This document shows, in pieces, positions 38,501-46,700 of a DNA stretch of 64,000 bases; within the stretch, counting starts at the first letter, position 1; each line of letters starts with the position of its first letter. Under the pieces are notes generated by a model that made no database searches, had not been told where the DNA came from, and was given only the letters and a program-made list of their open reading frames with translations. A program made the translations under genes and the position numbers. The stretch lies in NCBI GenBank assembly GCA_950097015.1, contig CATNEN010000038.1, positions 17,122,001-17,186,000 on the forward strand, given 5' to 3'. The stretch is from Macrostomum hystrix. Taxonomy: Eukaryota; Platyhelminthes; Macrostomidae.

Positions 38501-40414
38501 CACCTCCCCAGACTATTGACTTAAGCGCCGCTATCTCAACCATCGTTGGAGACGTTGATGCAAACCAAGAACTGCAGGCCATGGATGCAGCTTATCGAGA
38601 GTTTTGCGATCGCCAGACAGAGATTTGCAGCCTAATCGGTAGTCTGGAGTCCGCTCTGTCCCAGGGCAGCGGTGGGTGCAGCCAGTCTTCGATTGACGAG
38701 TTCGTGGACAGCGCCGAGAGGCGGCTAAAGATTCTCGTGGCTATGCTGGCCGACCAGGAGGTTCAGGCGGCTCAGCGGATTGATAGGCCAGTAGCAGAGT
38801 CGGTTGCTAAGCGACGAAGACACATCGAAGATTGCAACAGGTTGCTGCCCTTTAAGTTCGGGGGTCGGTGGCAGAGCGGTCTAACGCGTTTGCCTCTCGC
38901 ACCAAGGTCCCTGAGCTCGATTCCGCGGCGAGGCCACTTTCATTTGGGGCGCAGCCACGGAGAGAAGGCTTGGGGGCTTGTCTAGAGGGACAACCTTTAA
39001 GGCACAGTGAGAGTGTACACTGCCTGACGATGAGAATTAAAAGTCAGGACAGGTGTACACACCCTGTGGGAGCGTGTGCCCGCGTACGGTATCTGAGCAC
39101 TTGTGTGCTCAGGAGTCTGCGATATAGCGAAATATTAATATGCTTTATATTAGCTTTCATAAATGTGCTGCCGCATGAAAAATGCATGTATTAGCAACAT
39201 ACGCTGACTTTGTTCTCATAAGCATCAATATAAACAAAGAAACAAAGACACAAAGACGCAACTGTAAATAAAAAACCCACAGGCTCGTGTCCGCTGTACG
39301 CCAGTCTCTGTCAGAATCTAAGCGCCGTTGCGACAGTTTGGCCCTTTCAGTCCAACGACTATTCAGGTGAGTTCAGAGTTGAAAGTTCACTAGTGTAAGT
39401 TTCTCGGTTCTAATGGCAATAATAGTCATAGACACATAAACGGATAGGCCCTTTGATATGCTTCCAAGCCTTCTATCTCAAGCTACATCGTCAATGATAA
39501 TACTTAAGTAGAGCTGAGACCTAACAAAGGGTAACCAGGTCATATACTCGAATTTTTAATTTACAGAAGTGACACAGGTACTGGAAAGTCTTTCACCGAC
39601 GATGAATTTAAATCGCAACCGGCAGTGTCGGAATCGAATCCGCCAGACACGTCTCAACCTGTTAAAGCTGAAACTACGTCGCTTCAAGCTGAGACAAACG
39701 GATTGGTGCAACTGGAAGCGAATGCTGCTGGTTCGAGGACGCTGTTTGAAATACAAGAAGAGCGAACAGGTGCATCTGCGGTGAGTAGCAAATTTTTTAA
39801 CGGTTGTAAAGTTTATTTTACTCTAAAAGTTTATTTTAGTTTCTAGCTGTGCCAAAAAATCTGTGCCATTTCTTCAGACGTCCGCAGTTCCAAATGTTAC
39901 GAAGCCAACACAGCCAAGTGCAGTGCCGCCTCCAGCTCCGACAGTAGTCCCGCAGTTACCAATGATCAGAAGCCGCGGCTGTGGTGGTGGCCGACGTCGC
40001 AGCAGCAATTCAACTTCATCAACAACGAAGACTGCGGTGGCTCAGGCATCGAACGAGCGTTCGCCAAGTCACAAGGTGGTTTTCAGTGACCTGGTGACCG
40101 CAAGCGACGGAACGACAACCGCTTCGTCTGGAGCTTCAACACCAGTCTCCGGTGCAGGAGCTTCAGGCTCATCGACGCATCAACAGCAGTGGCCGAGAAG
40201 GCAAAGCACTGGAGTGCCGGCAATTGCGTCTACCGACGGAAAGGTGAACACTGGTAGGCGGCAGCAGCAGCAACAGCAACAGCAACAGCCGGAAGTTGTG
40301 GTCTGGGAACGTCAAAATGCGTTCAACACCCCGGCATTGGCAGCTGCAATCATCAGCGAATATCGACAAAAGAGGTCGGCTGTGACCTCCAGCGGAAGAA
40401 ACACAGAGGCGTGA
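23518..40414 (+). CDS. SRCIN1-like: SRCIN1/KIAA1217-family (p140Cap-like) adaptor with AIP3-type domain
   Basis: Exons: 23518-23583, 35356-35550, 35989-36256, 36623-36827, 37245-37612, 37767-38240, 38348-38436, 38512-38840, 39283-39366, 39567-39780, 39878-40414. All junctions are GT/AG and in phase, giving 2829 nt and 942 residues. Residues about 178-260 match the AIP3-type domain of vertebrate SRCIN1/KIAA1217: [21 protein letters not shown], then LFYELEDVR, which continues across the intron into [13 protein letters not shown]. Residues 300-540 are Gln-rich. Residues about 556-700 are helical and charged, a likely coiled coil ([19 protein letters not shown]). The C-terminus is Ser/Thr/Pro-rich and ends near [20 protein letters not shown]. 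Known family members are Src- and actin-linked scaffold proteins; that role is inferred here. Exon 1 ([12 protein letters not shown]...) is the least certain part, joined by phase over an 11.8 kb intron; extra exons there cannot be excluded. Confidence 0.82.
24140..24700. repeat. 15-bp minisatellite
   Basis: About 37 near-perfect copies of CAGCACTCAGAATCC, with a few CAT-for-CAG variants. It lies in intron 1 of the SRCIN1-like gene. The 3' edge passes into a 26-bp near-palindrome (about 24699-24724), and the SINE copy begins directly after it. Open frames across it (Gln-Asn-Pro-Ser-Thr and others) are repeat artefacts. Confidence 0.95.
24722..25060 (-). mobile_element. tRNA-derived SINE (family 1), copy A, near full length
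   Basis: Minus-strand copy. The head near 25058 reads GGGGGGTCGGTGG, followed by a degenerate A box. The B-box-like GTGCTCGATTCC comes after CTCGCACCAAGGTCCC. The body contains CACAGTGAGAGTGTACACTG, CCTGACGATGAGAAA and CTCAGGAGTCAGCGAAATGG. The 3' part (CTCCTCGCTGGCTGCGGG) is shared with the copy at 50225-50558. RNA polymerase III transcription of the head is expected from the family type. Confidence 0.8.
25541..27765. repeat. 12-bp satellite with higher-order structure
   Basis: About 185 units of GCTAGATGxxxx, the last four bases being mainly GATT or CACA, with ATACACT, CAAA and GAAAT variants. Larger blocks recur: the junction GCATTGCAAAGATGC occurs at 26150 and 26847, and the variant GATCGC at 26885 and 27281. 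This indicates segmental duplications of about 700 and 396 bp. It is intronic. All frames stay open because 12 is divisible by three. Confidence 0.95.
27785..28770. other. Intronic stretch without recognisable features
   Basis: Inside intron 1 of the SRCIN1-like gene. It contains a (GA)n tract near 28508-28530. A plus-strand open frame at 28106-28462 has no recognisable domain and no flanking splice logic, so it is not called. Confidence 0.4.
28775..30970. repeat. 23-bp minisatellite
   Basis: About 95 units of CTCAACTTCCGTTACTAAAG plus CAA or CTA, alternating with variants containing CTCGTTACTCAAATTCCG. Variants GTTACTGAAG and GTTACTAAAG form runs. The array ends at the start of SINE copy B. 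It is intronic. Confidence 0.94.
30981..31260 (+). mobile_element. tRNA-derived SINE (family 1), copy B
   Basis: Plus-strand copy. The head is diverged (GGGTGAGCTGCAGTGTGATC), followed by TAACGCGTTTGCCTCTCGCA and the B-box-like GTGCTCGATTCC. The body matches the other copies (GAGGGCCAACCT, CACAGTGAAAGTGTAC, GACGATGAGAAAGTCAGG, TTAGGAGTCAGCGAAA). It begins directly where the 23-bp minisatellite ends. Confidence 0.8.
31261..32150. other. Intronic stretch, no gene seen
   Basis: Within intron 1 of the SRCIN1-like gene. Two short minus-strand open frames (31542-31739, 31747-31974) have no recognisable domains. Nothing else is supported. Confidence 0.4.
32150..32380. repeat. 11-bp minisatellite, perfectly homogeneous
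   Basis: About 20 copies of AAGCTATCCTC without visible variation, followed to 32530 by degenerate derivatives (AAGCTATCCTGATGCTATAT). The homogeneity suggests recent expansion. Intronic. Confidence 0.95.
32531..33100. repeat. 22-bp minisatellite
   Basis: About 26 units of AAGCAATCCCAAAGCCA plus TCCCG or CCCTG. It looks related to the adjacent 11-bp AAGCTATCC array, so one may derive from the other. Intronic. Confidence 0.93.
33700..34207. repeat. 20-bp minisatellite
   Basis: About 25 copies of CTGTTAGATAGGAGAGTCAC, with a CTC-for-CAC variant that alternates in the right half. Intronic. Confidence 0.95.
34208..35355. other. End of intron 1 of the SRCIN1-like gene
   Basis: No repeats or genes recognised. 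The stretch ends in the pyrimidine-rich acceptor TTTTTTTCTTTGCAG at 35341-35355. Confidence 0.5.
35583..35945. repeat. 38-bp minisatellite filling intron 2
   Basis: About 9 units of TGGATTGCTAGTCTATTGCA followed by ATCGATGAAGGATTAGAA. The array occupies almost the whole intron between the exons ending at 35550 and starting at 35989. Confidence 0.94.
36340..36530. repeat. Degenerate ~19-bp minisatellite in intron 3
   Basis: Repeats of CCCCTCAGGGCTCCACCAT and variants, in the intron between 36256 and 36623 of the SRCIN1-like gene. Confidence 0.8.
36887..37170 (-). mobile_element. tRNA-derived SINE (family 1), copy C
   Basis: Minus-strand copy inside intron 4 of the SRCIN1-like gene. It shares TAACGCG, CTCGCACCAAGGTCCC, GAGCTCGATTCCGCGGCGAGG, the GAGGGCCAACCT block and CAGGAGTCAGAGAAATGGGC. 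It is truncated in its 3' part relative to copies A and E. Confidence 0.8.
38860..39130 (+). mobile_element. tRNA-derived SINE (family 1), copy D
   Basis: Plus-strand copy in intron 8 of the SRCIN1-like gene, starting 20 bp after the donor at 38841. It has the clearest head: GGGGTCGGTGGCAGAGCGGT (A box TGGCAGAGCGG), then CTAACGCGTTTGCCTCTCGC and the B-box-like GAGCTCGATTCC. The body matches the other copies and ends near CTCAGGAGTCTGCGATA. Confidence 0.82.
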
Positions 40415-40530
40415 TCATAGAACCTTATATTGCACTACCATCTATTGCACTAGACATTTCTTCTATATATATTTATTTATTTAAATAGGAGCTATCGTAT
40501 TTTCATTGACATGTTTCTTTTTTATGCAAA

Positions 40531-40536
40531 AATAAA
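40531..40536 (+). promoter_or_regulatory. Polyadenylation signal AATAAA for the SRCIN1-like gene
   Basis: AATAAA lies 117 nt after the stop codon at 40414 and is followed by T-rich sequence. Assigned by position. Confidence 0.55.
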
Positions 40537-41260
40537 TCTAATTTTGGATTTTATTTGGAATCACTAACTCTCAGTTTTAAGAAAGCTTTTTCCTTGACAA
40601 TAAACACTTAACTTGCGAAAAATGAAGTTATACGGGCGTATATAGCATTTAGTTATAGATGACTAGATTTGGTCTATTGTAAAAAATCATACAATCTCAC
40701 TATGTAGACAGACTCAGGCTAGCCGCGTATTTCCTCATCAACCCATAGAAAATCGTCCACTTCCTCCACTTTCTGCACTTTTCTGCTTCTAGCCGTCATT
40801 TCCAAGATAGTTTGATAATTATCTACTAAATTTGATTTCCTTGTTCCAATCGGTGGCTGAGCTCGTCGAAGCGCCATCAAATCAATTTAGTGCAGAGTTT
40901 TCGTATTGAAGTACGTAACTAATTTCTGCAAAATCAATGCCTCGTTCGACTTCTCTGATCTTAATGAGGCAAGGATCGATGCAGATTAGCTGGTATGTAC
41001 AATGAATTCAACCGTTTCATTTAAATAAATAACTTATTTCGTATTACATCAGCGCATACGTCATGGCATCGAGGAAGGAATAGAATAACGGTTAGCGAAC
41101 CTACCTAAGAGCGCGCTATTTTGGCTGCTAGTCATGTTAGTGCCTCTGGCGTTTAAAAACCAATGGAATGGAACTTTACCGGTTGGGTGCCGAGCAAGTA
41201 AATGGCGGTCGATCGAGGCGCGTAGCGCCGAGATCGTAATCGCCATTAACTGCGAGGCAG

Positions 41261-41412
41261 CCAACCGGTAAAAGCATTATAAGGCTTCAGGCCATAGACA
41301 AATCAACTCCCCCTATAACGCTATCTGGCGGCTGTCGGTCGACAAGCAACGGCGTTATAGGGGGAGTTGATTTGTCTATGGCCTGAAGCCTTATAATGCT
41401 TTTACCGGTTGG
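41261..41412. repeat. Perfect 60-bp inverted repeat (hairpin / MITE-like)
   Basis: Arms 41261-41320 and 41353-41412 are perfect complements around a 32-bp loop. They begin CCAACCGGTAAAAGCATTAT and contain GGCTTCAGGCCATAGACAAA and CCCCCTATAACG. A further arm fragment (CTGAAGCCTTATAATGG) lies near 41555-41571, and the hairpin at 2241-2340 shares the core. It sits about 430 bp upstream of the FAM78-like gene. No target duplication was found. Confidence 0.85.
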
Positions 41413-41845
41413 TAAAATACTTTAATTGATAATTAAAAGAAACAAATATAAGCGTCCAAATTTTGTCAGCTTCTGGCTCATGGCGGATTGGCGCAGTTTG
41501 TGCCATAGACATGCCACTATCGCTGAGTGATCGTTTATACCATAATACGTTGCTGAAGCCTTATAATGGAACGGGATGACGGTATGCAACGACCAAATTA
41601 GAATTAATGAAACTAAATTATTATTCCTTATTTCATGACTAGCATCAACTCGAGCTCAACGAATATCTGTGGCTAAAACTGTTCCATCAATAAATGCATG
41701 CTCATTTAGCTAGTATATTATACACAGTGACTCAAAACAAAAATGGTCAAAAGCACCATGAATTCAGTCATGGAGCACTACCAGCAGCACTGATCTGCCA
41801 TCCGCAACTAGTAACAAATTAACAATTCCGTTAAAAATCTGCTAT

Positions 41846-43028
41846 ATGGCGCCGAAATTCAACGCAGATAGTATCCGGGTGGATCAGATTAACTGCTTGT
41901 TCGATTCCAAGACAAGCTCACGGGTGATTGAGAAGCCCTACCTAGTCCAGTACGAGAGTCAGCACTTCAAATGCAAGGCTTTAATCGAACTGGAGGAATC
42001 CATTGCTGACAGCCACTGGACCGTCGGTCTAATACAGGCCTGCGACAGTATGTACTTGGAGAATCGCTACGGACAGTACGGCAGCTCATTTTGGGAATTT
42101 CATCCGTTGAAGTCAAGGCAGCATCGAATGGTGAACGACAGCGATGGAAGACAGTATCCATTCTATAGTTTAACATCGAGCAAGTGCGAAGTCACCAAAG
42201 GTGAGAAGTCCCATTTGATATCGGTTAACAAGAGAATCTCTTCTAATTGAACAGTAAACGGCCAAAATTGTAGGTGTTGTTCGCGATTGCGTCATCAAGC
42301 TACAGTACGCCGACCATTTCTACCCAACCGTGGCCTGGGATTTGCCCTACTGCAACGGTGTCAAACTAACCGAAATTATTCGTCAGCAGAACTTCTGGAT
42401 CTGGTTAGTGGCAATTAGGAGGGCATCGTTGCACGCTGAAACAGACATTTTCCACCTTGGCGACGACCAGATTCACATACTGAGCAGCATGACTTGGTCG
42501 TATTCGCTACACATGGAATTCGATCCGCACGAAAAAATCGGCCGGAGATTGCGAAGAGTCACCGATACTCAGAACGAGCCGCCCAGAATTCTCACAGATC
42601 AGGATGTTAAGCTCATTCCACTGTCGGCAGTGCATCCGCCGCATTGCAACGCGGCCCAATCTTTAATCTGGTATCCGAAGCAGTCCGGCCAACTGCCAGA
42701 CATTCTAGTGCCGCCAAAGCAGGTTATAGTGCCCTGGGAGCGATGGCTGCAGGACATGATGCCTGACGCTTTGCCAAGACGAACCAAACGGCCCAGACAT
42801 TTGCAACCGTGTCCGAGTTGGCGCAAGGATCAACTACTTGGCCACTACTGCGCCGGACGTCTACGGGGCAGCGACGTTCTAAAAAACAGTCGGCGCTTTT
42901 ATCGCACCAAGAACTATCGGCAGCTGGGTTTCATGGCAACCGAGAACAAGAGCGAAGGCTGGGAATACACTGGGCACAGGCACAGGCAAGTCGACTTGGC
43001 GCGGCATCAGTTTGCGACGGTTAACTAA
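41846..43028 (+). CDS. FAM78-like: FAM78-family protein
   Basis: Exons 41846-42200 and 42274-43028 are joined across a 73-bp intron (AAAG/GTGAGA ... TTGTAG/GTGTTG), giving 369 residues. The family match is clear in WTVGLIQACDSMYLENRYGQ, SFWEFHP, NDSDGRQYPFYS, then ADHFYPTVAWDLP, the WLVAI region and SSMTWSYSLHMEFDP, and near the end of the conserved part LIWYPKQ and VPPKQVIVPWE. Vertebrate FAM78A/B are roughly 260-285 residues and of unknown biochemical function. Here about 100 additional basic residues follow (PRRTKRPRHLQPCPSWRKDQ and on to LARHQFATVN). No signal peptide or membrane segment is seen. The gene converges on BRIP1, whose stop codon lies about 750 bp away. Confidence 0.88.
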
Positions 43029-43385
43029 GTGGCGCACCAAATCAGATCCAGCTATTTTTAGAAAACAGGTCCAACAGGTCATTTGTCGTGGCCTTAATTG
43101 GGTCACACTTTGTCGGTCTGGCAATTTCACTTTTTAAAATAATTATGTTTTTTAAAAGAAAAAAATATAAATTTTAGTGTGTTTAACGACTTTAGATTTG
43201 TGAATGGGACACTGCTTTGAAGAGTGAGGGCATTTTGCGTTCAAACTAATGCTGACTTGATTTTCTTTGATTAAAGAATGAACATAGAAAAATTGAATCA
43301 GTTTACAGTATCTTTCAGTAGCCAAAATTTTGATATAAAAATACATTTTTTAAAAGTAAATGTAATATCGAAATCAGAACAGACA

Positions 43386-43391
43386 AATAAA
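43386..43391 (+). promoter_or_regulatory. Candidate polyadenylation signal for the FAM78-like gene
   Basis: AATAAA 358 nt past the stop codon on the plus strand. Other A-rich sites occur nearby, so the assignment is tentative. Confidence 0.35.
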
Positions 43392-43555
43392 ACAAATATT
43401 CAACCACAAAAAAAGAATTAAAATGGAACAGTTTAAAGTTAAACAAAACACAATTAACATGAATGTACTGACACATATTCATAGTTAATATTTTTTCCTC
43501 GACATTTAAAATTAAAACATATTACTAATCAGTAGCATAAAACAGCCAGTGCTGC

Positions 43556-43561
43556 TTTATT
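43556..43561 (-). promoter_or_regulatory. Candidate polyadenylation signal for BRIP1
   Basis: AATAAA on the minus strand about 213 nt past the BRIP1 stop codon at 43774. It lies between the two convergent genes. Confidence 0.4.
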
Positions 43562-43773
43562 TATCCGAACCTGGCAAATCTAAAAGGCGATGAAAATACT
43601 CGTAGCTATAGATTGTAAATGCCAATAGCAAAAATAGAACATTAAATTTGCATCGTTTTCAGGATCAAAGAATAGACAACAAATTAACAGAATCCTGCAT
43701 CAAATTAAAGTACATGTAAGGCCAGAACGTGATGAGAGTAATAAATCATTTTTCGTTTGTTTCTCCAAAAATG

Positions 43774-46700
43774 TTAACGACGCTCTAACAGGTAGACTAA
43801 GCTAGCGCCATTGTGCATCAGTGGAGACACTTGCACCGAGCCGGCAATCACGCCGCACTGGCGACAGTTTAGCCAGGCGACAAATGCTGCATCCCGCACA
43901 GAATGATAGCAATTCAACGGCGCTGCGGCAGTGGAAGAGATGGCAGCTGAAGCAGCGGCAGAGCTGACGACCTCTGGAATTTGAGCCCTAGACAGCAGCA
44001 CCTCCAGCTGGCTAGGTGAGAAGCGGCGCGAACTACGGCGGAGCTGCATTGAGTTTGCTGCAAGGCCGATGGCTGAAATTAGGTTATATTCAGGAAAATT
44101 AACGTAAATGCGTACTATATTTGTACAAAACAACATACGTACAAAAGTACATTCGTACTAAAGTACATTCGTACTAAAGTACATTCGTACTAAAGTACAT
44201 TCGTACTAAAGTACATTCGTACTAAAGTACATTCGTACTAAAGTACATTCGTACTAAAGTACATTCGTACTAAAGTACATTCGTACTAAAGTACATTCGT
44301 ACTAAAGTACATTCGTACTAAAGTACATTCGTACTAAAGTACATTCGTACTAAAGTACATTCGTACTAAAGTACATTCGTACTAAAGTACATTCGTACTA
44401 AAGTACATTCGTACTAAAGTACATTCGTACTAAAGTACATTCGTACTAAAGTACATTCGTACTAAAGTACATTCGTACTAAAGTACATTCGTACTAAAGT
44501 ACATTCGTACTAAAGTACATTCGTACTAAAGTACATTCGTACTAAAGTACATTCGTACTAAAGTACATTCGTACTAAAGTACATTCGTACTAAAGTACAT
44601 TCGTACTAAAGTACATTCGTACTAAAGTACATTCGTACTAAAGTACATTCGTACTAAAGTACATTCGTACTAAAGTACATTCGTACTAAAGTACATTCGT
44701 ACTAAAGTACATCACAGTATAAGCTGGTACTTTATGGCGTGCAATATAGAACACAAATTTTGGCTGAAAAATGTAACACATTTGCCTTGTCAATACCTGT
44801 TGCAGCGGCGGACAGAAGACGAGCACAATAAACTGGCACATCAGAGGTTGCCACGTCATTTTCGGCGTCGTCTACCACTTCGCCCGAGCTATCAACGGCG
44901 GCGCCACAGGCTGGGCAGTGTCCGCCAAGCAACGAATTAGGCGAAAAGTTCTTTTTAACAACCGACTCCGACTCAAGTTTTGGCCGCTTTGCGTCACCGT
45001 TGGCGTCGTCTGATAGTTCGCCATCTTCCCCATCGTTATCCTCATCGTCGCTAATTAGATTGATTCGTTCCACCATTAACGGACTGGCCGAGACGGAGGC
45101 GCCACGATTGAACAGGCGTCGCTTACCGCTAGGAGTATCGAATGCCGGCCCCATAGCGGCAACCGAGGCTGTTTCAGTCGGCGACAAAGCGGGCGATTGC
45201 AGCGCGTCGGGTGGACCGCCCGATGGCGGAGTGGAGGCAGCTGCGGAGACCAAATCTGAAGGTGCCGCAGCTGCTGTTCTGTCAGCCACAAACTTGGTTA
45301 GGCGATTCTTCACGTCCTGTTGGCAAATAGGACAGAGGGTAATTTTAAAACGATGGATGACGAATAAGCGACCAAAAGCCGGTGTGTTGTTTTTCTAGTG
45401 TACTTCTTTTACTTACCATGATAGACCCACTGGAAACCTTTTTACGGCTTTTGGATCAGGGAGTGGAATCCAGCTTCCCGTTCTTGGATCAGGGAGTGGA
45501 ATCCAGCTTCCGATTCTTGGATCAGGGAGTGGAATCCAGCTTCCCGTTCTTGGATCTGGGAGTGGAATCCAGCTTCCGGTTCTTGGATCAGGGAGTGGAA
45601 TCCAGATTCCGGTTCTTGGATCAGGGAGTGGAATCCAGCTTCCGGTTCTTGGATCAGTGAGTGGAATCCAGCTTCCGGTTCTTGGATCTGGGAGTGGAAT
45701 CCAGCTTCCGATTCTTGGATCAGGGAGTGGAATCCAGCTTCCGATTCTTGGATCAGGGAGTGGAATCCAGCTTCCCGTTCTTGGATCTGGGAGTGGAATC
45801 CAGCTTCCGGTTCTTGGATCAGGGAGTGGAATCCAGCTTCCGATTCTTGGATCAGGGAGTGGAATCCAGCTTCCCGTTCTTGGATCTGGGAGTGGAATCC
45901 AGCTTCCGGTTCTTGGATCAGGGAGTGGACGCCAAATGCCAGATTGTTGGTCGGTGAATCAAATAACAAGTTGTCTAACTGTTAGAGAAACGGACAAAAA
46001 TGGCAGGAAAAAATTGCGTCGCCTAAAATTCACCTGAAAGTTGTCGCAGGTCGTAGCCCTACTACGCACCCAACGCGAGAGGCCGGCCAGATATCGACCC
46101 GAGCGTTGGGTGAATCTCTCGTCAACTAGAAGCAGGGCGCCCCAATCGTGCCTGTGTCGAATGCAGCGGCCAAGTGCCTGATTTAGGGCGCGAAACGCCT
46201 GTGTCTCGTACCATTGTCCGCCGTCTAATAGTGTGCGCTGCTTAGCGTACTGATCATTGTAGCGCCTCTTCAACGATATCAGAGTGTCGCGAACGTTAGG
46301 AAACGGAATGCCGACAGTGACGCAGGCGCGGCACTGCTCATCAGAGAAGTCGATGCCTTCGCTCATTTTGCCGCGACAAACTGCTAATAGAAGGGCGCCA
46401 GTGCGACCGTCGCCTCGCAGCTGATTGGCTGCGGCTTAATGTGATTAGTAAAAGGAAGGCTTAAAAAATAAATATAAGCTGTAATGGAAGGAGCGGGCGG
46501 ATGTACAAGTAAATCTGATTGGCTGTGACTAGAGGGATTAGCAATCGCCGAATCAGATTAGCTGCTACTGGAGAGTTCTTTGGTCAGATTAGATGACACC
46601 GAAGAGGGAATGAGGTGGCGTTTTTTATCTGTTTGGCTGATGCTTAAGAACCCGGCGGAAAACTTGGAAGCGAAAAGTCGCTCAAAATTACTCGCTAGCA

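Noticed and set aside
41846-43028. First thought of an MBT-repeat chromatin protein
   Set aside because: The sequence lines up with FAM78 (WTVGLIQAC, SFWEFHP, SDGRQYPFYS) and lacks the MBT aromatic-cage pattern.
45382-46037. 11-residue repeat protein [11 protein letters not shown]
   Set aside because: 33-bp minisatellite inside BRIP1 intron 9; open on both strands.
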